In this document: in pieces, positions 61,513 through 64,000 of the stretch | Position numbering within the stretch: the stretch's first letter is position 1 | Layout of the letters: every line of letters begins with the position of its first letter | Notes under the pieces: generated by a model | What the model was told of the DNA's origin: nothing | Database searches by the model: none | What the model saw: the letters and a program-made list of their open reading frames with translations, nothing else | Program-made: the position numbers and the translations under genes | Assembly (NCBI GenBank): GCA_009741485.1 | Contig: CM019218.1 | Span: 53,305,612-53,369,611, forward strand | Reading direction: 5' to 3' | Source: Malurus cyaneus samueli | Taxonomy: Eukaryota; Chordata; Aves; Passeriformes; Maluridae | DNA length: 64,000 bases

Positions 61513-62163
61513 TCAGGGGTCGCAGTAGGGCGCGTTCTTGCGCTTCTTCACCTCATCGTCGAGAGCCCCCGGGGGGACCCCCAGCCCGTGCAGCGGCGAT
61601 GTTTGGGGGTCCAGGGCGGCGGGGGGACCGCGGCAGCTCTGGGCGGGGGCGGCGGGCACCCGCGGGGTCCCGTTGAGGAAGGACGATGAGGGCGGAAGCC
61701 GGGGGTGGTGAGTTTCGTTTCTGCCGGGGGAGCCAAGGCCTGGCTTTTGCCCTTAACGCTGTCCCCCCACAACAGGTCGTTTGTAGCGGGGGGCTGCCGG
61801 CCGTCAGCGGCGGCTGCCAGGGCCGGGGGTCCGTGTCCATATCCCGCCGACGCCTTCCCGCGCCCGGGGGGATTTGCTGCCTTGCTGGGGGGCAGTTTGG
61901 CTGAAGGAGGGCGAGGGCGTGTTGCGGGGAGGGGGGAGGTGATGGACTGCGTGCCCCCTCCCCCGCACTCGGGCTGGCTGCAGGCCGGCGGCCGCGGGCG
62001 GGGACCCCACGGTGTAGGTGAGGCTGGCTGGGGACCCGGCACCCCCGGCCGCTGAGAGGCTCCGCAGGGGTGGGGAGGGGGCCGCGGGGCCGTAAGGGGG
62101 GCGGCGGGGCTGGGGGCTGGGGGGGAGGTTGAGAGGTGGGGAACGACGGCTGGAGGGATCTTC
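61513..62163 (-). CDS. ATXN7L2: ATXN7L2 terminal exon, frame-broken
   Basis: The acceptor is TTTCCCACAG, and the first G completes Arg, giving W-R-K-I-P-P across the junction as in ataxin-7 proteins. The long frame carries CSQPECGGGGTQSITSPLP and KLPPSKA, but it runs out at 61548. The conserved C-terminus FLNGTPRV...DDEVKKRKN, APYCDP, stop (61513-61515) is in another frame. One missing base in the C5 run at 61701-61705 would join them. Confidence 0.8.
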
Positions 62164-63876
62164 CTGTGGGAAAGAACGTCGATGGTGAGGTGGAGAACCC
62201 CCCAAAGCCCTGCTCCCAACCACATTCCCCGACTTCAGGGGGGGAAAGGTGAGATGGGACCCCTCCAAATGCCCATTCCCATCCCTTCAACCCCACTGTG
62301 CCCCCCCTCAGTGCAAGGGGGCAAAGGTGAGATGGGACCCCTCCAAATCCCCATTCCCATCCCTCTGACCCCACGTTGTCACCCCCAGTTCAGGGGGATA
62401 AAGGTGAGATGGGAGCCCCCACAAATCCTCACTCCCAGCCCTCCAACCCACCGTGTTCCCCCCAATTCAGGGGGGGGAAAGGTGAGATGGGACCCCTCCA
62501 AATGCCCATTCCCATCCCTCCAAACCCTGGAATCCTCATTCACACCCCTGCCTTGTTCCATCCCAGTTCAGGTGAGGAGGGGGGGAAACAACTCCCTCCT
62601 GGCGCCCCCCCCCCAAATCTCTGCTCTCAGTCCTGCATTCCCACCTTGTCCTTCCCAGTTTGGATGGGTCCACTCAAATCCCCACTCCCATCTTTGTCCC
62701 CCCAATCCTTCCTGATTCAGGTAGGAAGGGGGGATCCCAAATCCCCACTCCCATCCCTCCAATCCCCAACTTACCCTCATCAGTTTGGGGTAAAAATGAG
62801 GTGAAATGAGGTGAAATGAGACCCCCTCCAATTTTGCATTCACATCCCTGCATCCTCACTTTATCCCACACAGTCTGAATGGGGAGGGGTGCAACAAAGA
62901 CCCCCCCCCCATAAGCCCACCAGCACCTAACCTCATCAGTTGGATCGAATGGGGTCGAAATACCCCCAGACACCCCCACCCATTTCATCTCCATCCCTGC
63001 ATCCCTCCCACCTTATCCACCAAATTGAACAGCCGGAGGGGGTGCACAAGAACCCCCACAAACCCCACTTCCTCCCCACGTCCCAACCAGCTGCGGACCC
63101 ACAGAAGCACAAAACCCCTCGTGGGGCTGGCCGCGTCCCATCCCCCAGCACGCACTGGGACCCCCTCACCCCAATCCAGTGGTGGGCTCTGTCCCTGCCC
63201 CCAGCACCCAAAACATACGCCCCTCCACCTCCAGTTGCGTGGCTCTGTCCCCTGGGCCCACGCAGCCACCCACATCCCCCCTCACCTCCCCCATGGCTCT
63301 GTCCCTGCCCCCAGCACCCCAAAACCCCTCACCTCCCACCCGCGCTCTTCCGCCTGCCCCCCCAGCACCCAAAACCCCCCACCTCCAGGGTGGGCTCTGT
63401 CCCCTGGCCCAGCACCCCAAAACCCCCCTCACCTCCAGCGGTGGGCGCTGAGCTGCCGCTCCAGCATGGAGCCCAGCGCGGCACAGAACCGGTCCAGCCG
63501 CCGGTCGAACACGTAACAGCCGGGGGTGACCAGGCGGCTCCCGAAGGTGCAGAACTGGGGTGACACCACACCGGGGTCACTGCAGCCCCCCCAAACCCCC
63601 GCCTCAACCACGGGGCAGGGAACAGGACCCACAGATGGGTTGGTGGCAGAGTTGGGGGTCCCTGCCCCACCTGGGCTCCCCTCACTCACCGCCTGGGGCC
63701 GTGGTGGGCGCATTGGGGTCCGGGGGGGCTCCTCGCCCCCTTCCTCCTCGCTCTCCTCGCTGGACACACGGCTGCCCACCTTGGGCAGAGGGAGGGGGAA
63801 GCCTCCTGTGCTCCCTCCCCCCCAGAGGTGGCCGGAGCATCCTCAGTGTCACTGTCAGAGGAAAGCTGGGCCCTGC
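61513..63876 (-). CDS. ATXN7L2: ataxin-7-like 2, C-terminal half (three exons, frame breaks)
   Basis: ATXN7L2 is an ataxin-7 paralogue, related to the SAGA deubiquitinase-module anchor. Three exons are read on the minus strand: about 63876-63690 (SSEESEEEGG, RPPRPQA), 63554-63433 (FCTFGSRLVTPGCYVFDRRL and LGSMLERQLSAHRW) and 62163-61513 (RKIPPA, CSQPECGGG, SITSPLP, KLPPSKA, ETKLT). The last ends in DDEVKKRKN then APYCDP and a stop. The CTFGSR...YVFDRR..R block is the family's second conserved domain. The N-terminal zinc-finger and SCA7 parts lie beyond the window. The frame is not continuous: at C7 63817-63823, near 61899-61926 (a compensated pair) and near 61701-61705, conserved peptides jump frame. 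These may be assembly indels rather than a dying gene. Position downstream of AMIGO1 fits known synteny. Confidence 0.85.
62225..62760. repeat. ~80-110-bp tandem repeat in ATXN7L2 intron
   Basis: Five or more units of TTCAGGGGG..AAAGGTGAGA, TGGGACCCCTCCAAATGCCC and ATTCCCATCCCT. Further diverged copies continue towards 62950. Confidence 0.9.
63180..63430. repeat. ~65-bp tandem repeat in ATXN7L2 intron
   Basis: TGGGCTCTGTCCCTGCCCCC, AGCACCCAAAAC and CCCCTCACCTCCA recur four to five times. The last copy ends at the donor of exon 63433-63554. Confidence 0.88.
63433..63554 (-). CDS. ATXN7L2: ATXN7L2 exon with the CTFGSR/YVFDRR block
   Basis: 122 bp, phase 0 at the start and leaving AG of an Arg codon. 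It encodes FCTFGSRLVTPGCYVFDRRL then DRFCAALGSMLERQLSAHRW. The acceptor is CACCCCAG and the donor GGAG|GTGAGG. It is the most secure ATXN7L2 exon in the window. Confidence 0.93.
63690..63876 (-). CDS. ATXN7L2: ATXN7L2 exon upstream of the conserved block
   Basis: It encodes SSDSDTEDAPATSGG, then, after a frame shift at the C7 run 63817-63823, GFPLPLPKVGSRVSSEESEE and MRPPRPQA. The donor is GCG|GTGAGT at 63690. The 5' boundary is uncertain; possible acceptors lie at CTTTCCTCTGACAG (near 63858) and GGTGCAG (near 63877). Confidence 0.7.
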
Positions 63877-64000
63877 ACCGGAGAGGCGGTTTCTCGGGGT
63901 GCTCGATCCCAGGGGGTCACCTGCTGAGCGACAAAAGCCCCCCAAATCCCCACTCCTTCCCTACAATTGCCTCCCCTCGTCTCGGTCGCGGGAAAGGTGC

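Overview
The window is nuclear DNA from a bird, most likely a gene-dense, GC-rich microchromosome. Evidence for a bird is the many CR1 retroposon 3' ends on both strands, the compact genes, the heavy minisatellite content, and the gene neighbourhood. I recognise five protein-coding genes: PKP1 (minus), GNAI3 (minus), GPR61 (minus), AMIGO1 (plus) and ATXN7L2 (minus). The block GNAI3-GPR61-AMIGO1-ATXN7L2 has the same order and relative orientation as human 1p13.3. PKP1 is a human 1q32 gene; in birds both segments are thought to lie on one microchromosome.

Layout. 1-14 kb: no recognisable exon. It holds a large (CCCAT)n/(CCAT)n satellite at 3.8-4.6 kb, degenerate CR1 and, at 10.2-14.3 kb, the probable PKP1 3' UTR. 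14.3-29.9 kb: ten consecutive PKP1 exons whose splice sites and phases all agree. They encode the armadillo-repeat body and the C-terminus, with CR1 copies and two possible solo LTRs in the introns. 30-46 kb: no exon found, many CR1 copies, a pyrimidine-rich tandem repeat. 46.0-46.6 kb: GNAI3 exon 1 and an unusual promoter made of about five tandem ~45-bp units. 47.5-48.8 kb: intact single-exon GPR61, with a 25-bp run of N upstream. 49-54.7 kb: intergenic, containing an unidentified ORF-bearing island at 49.7-50.9 kb and several simple and tandem repeats. 54.7-59.2 kb: AMIGO1 promoter, repeat-rich 5' region, intact coding exon and a 3' UTR made largely of ~175-bp repeats, ending in AATAAA. 59.2-61.5 kb: tandem repeats only; CYB561D1, expected here, is not visible. 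61.5-64 kb: 3' half of ATXN7L2, with several single-base frame breaks.

The genes do not form a pathway. PKP1 is desmosomal, GNAI3 is a G-protein alpha subunit, GPR61 is an orphan G-protein-coupled receptor, AMIGO1 is a neuronal adhesion protein and ATXN7L2 is a SAGA-related ataxin-7 paralogue.

Most notable points: (1) the 3' part of PKP1 is followed on the same strand by an isolated GNAI3 exon 1, with neither the PKP1 5' exons nor GNAI3 exons 2 onward found, which suggests an assembly join or rearrangement; (2) the tandem ETS plus CATGATGGGA promoter array of GNAI3; (3) frame breaks in ATXN7L2, including a compensated pair; (4) the apparent absence of CYB561D1. I could run no searches. Names rest on protein patterns, splice phases and synteny.
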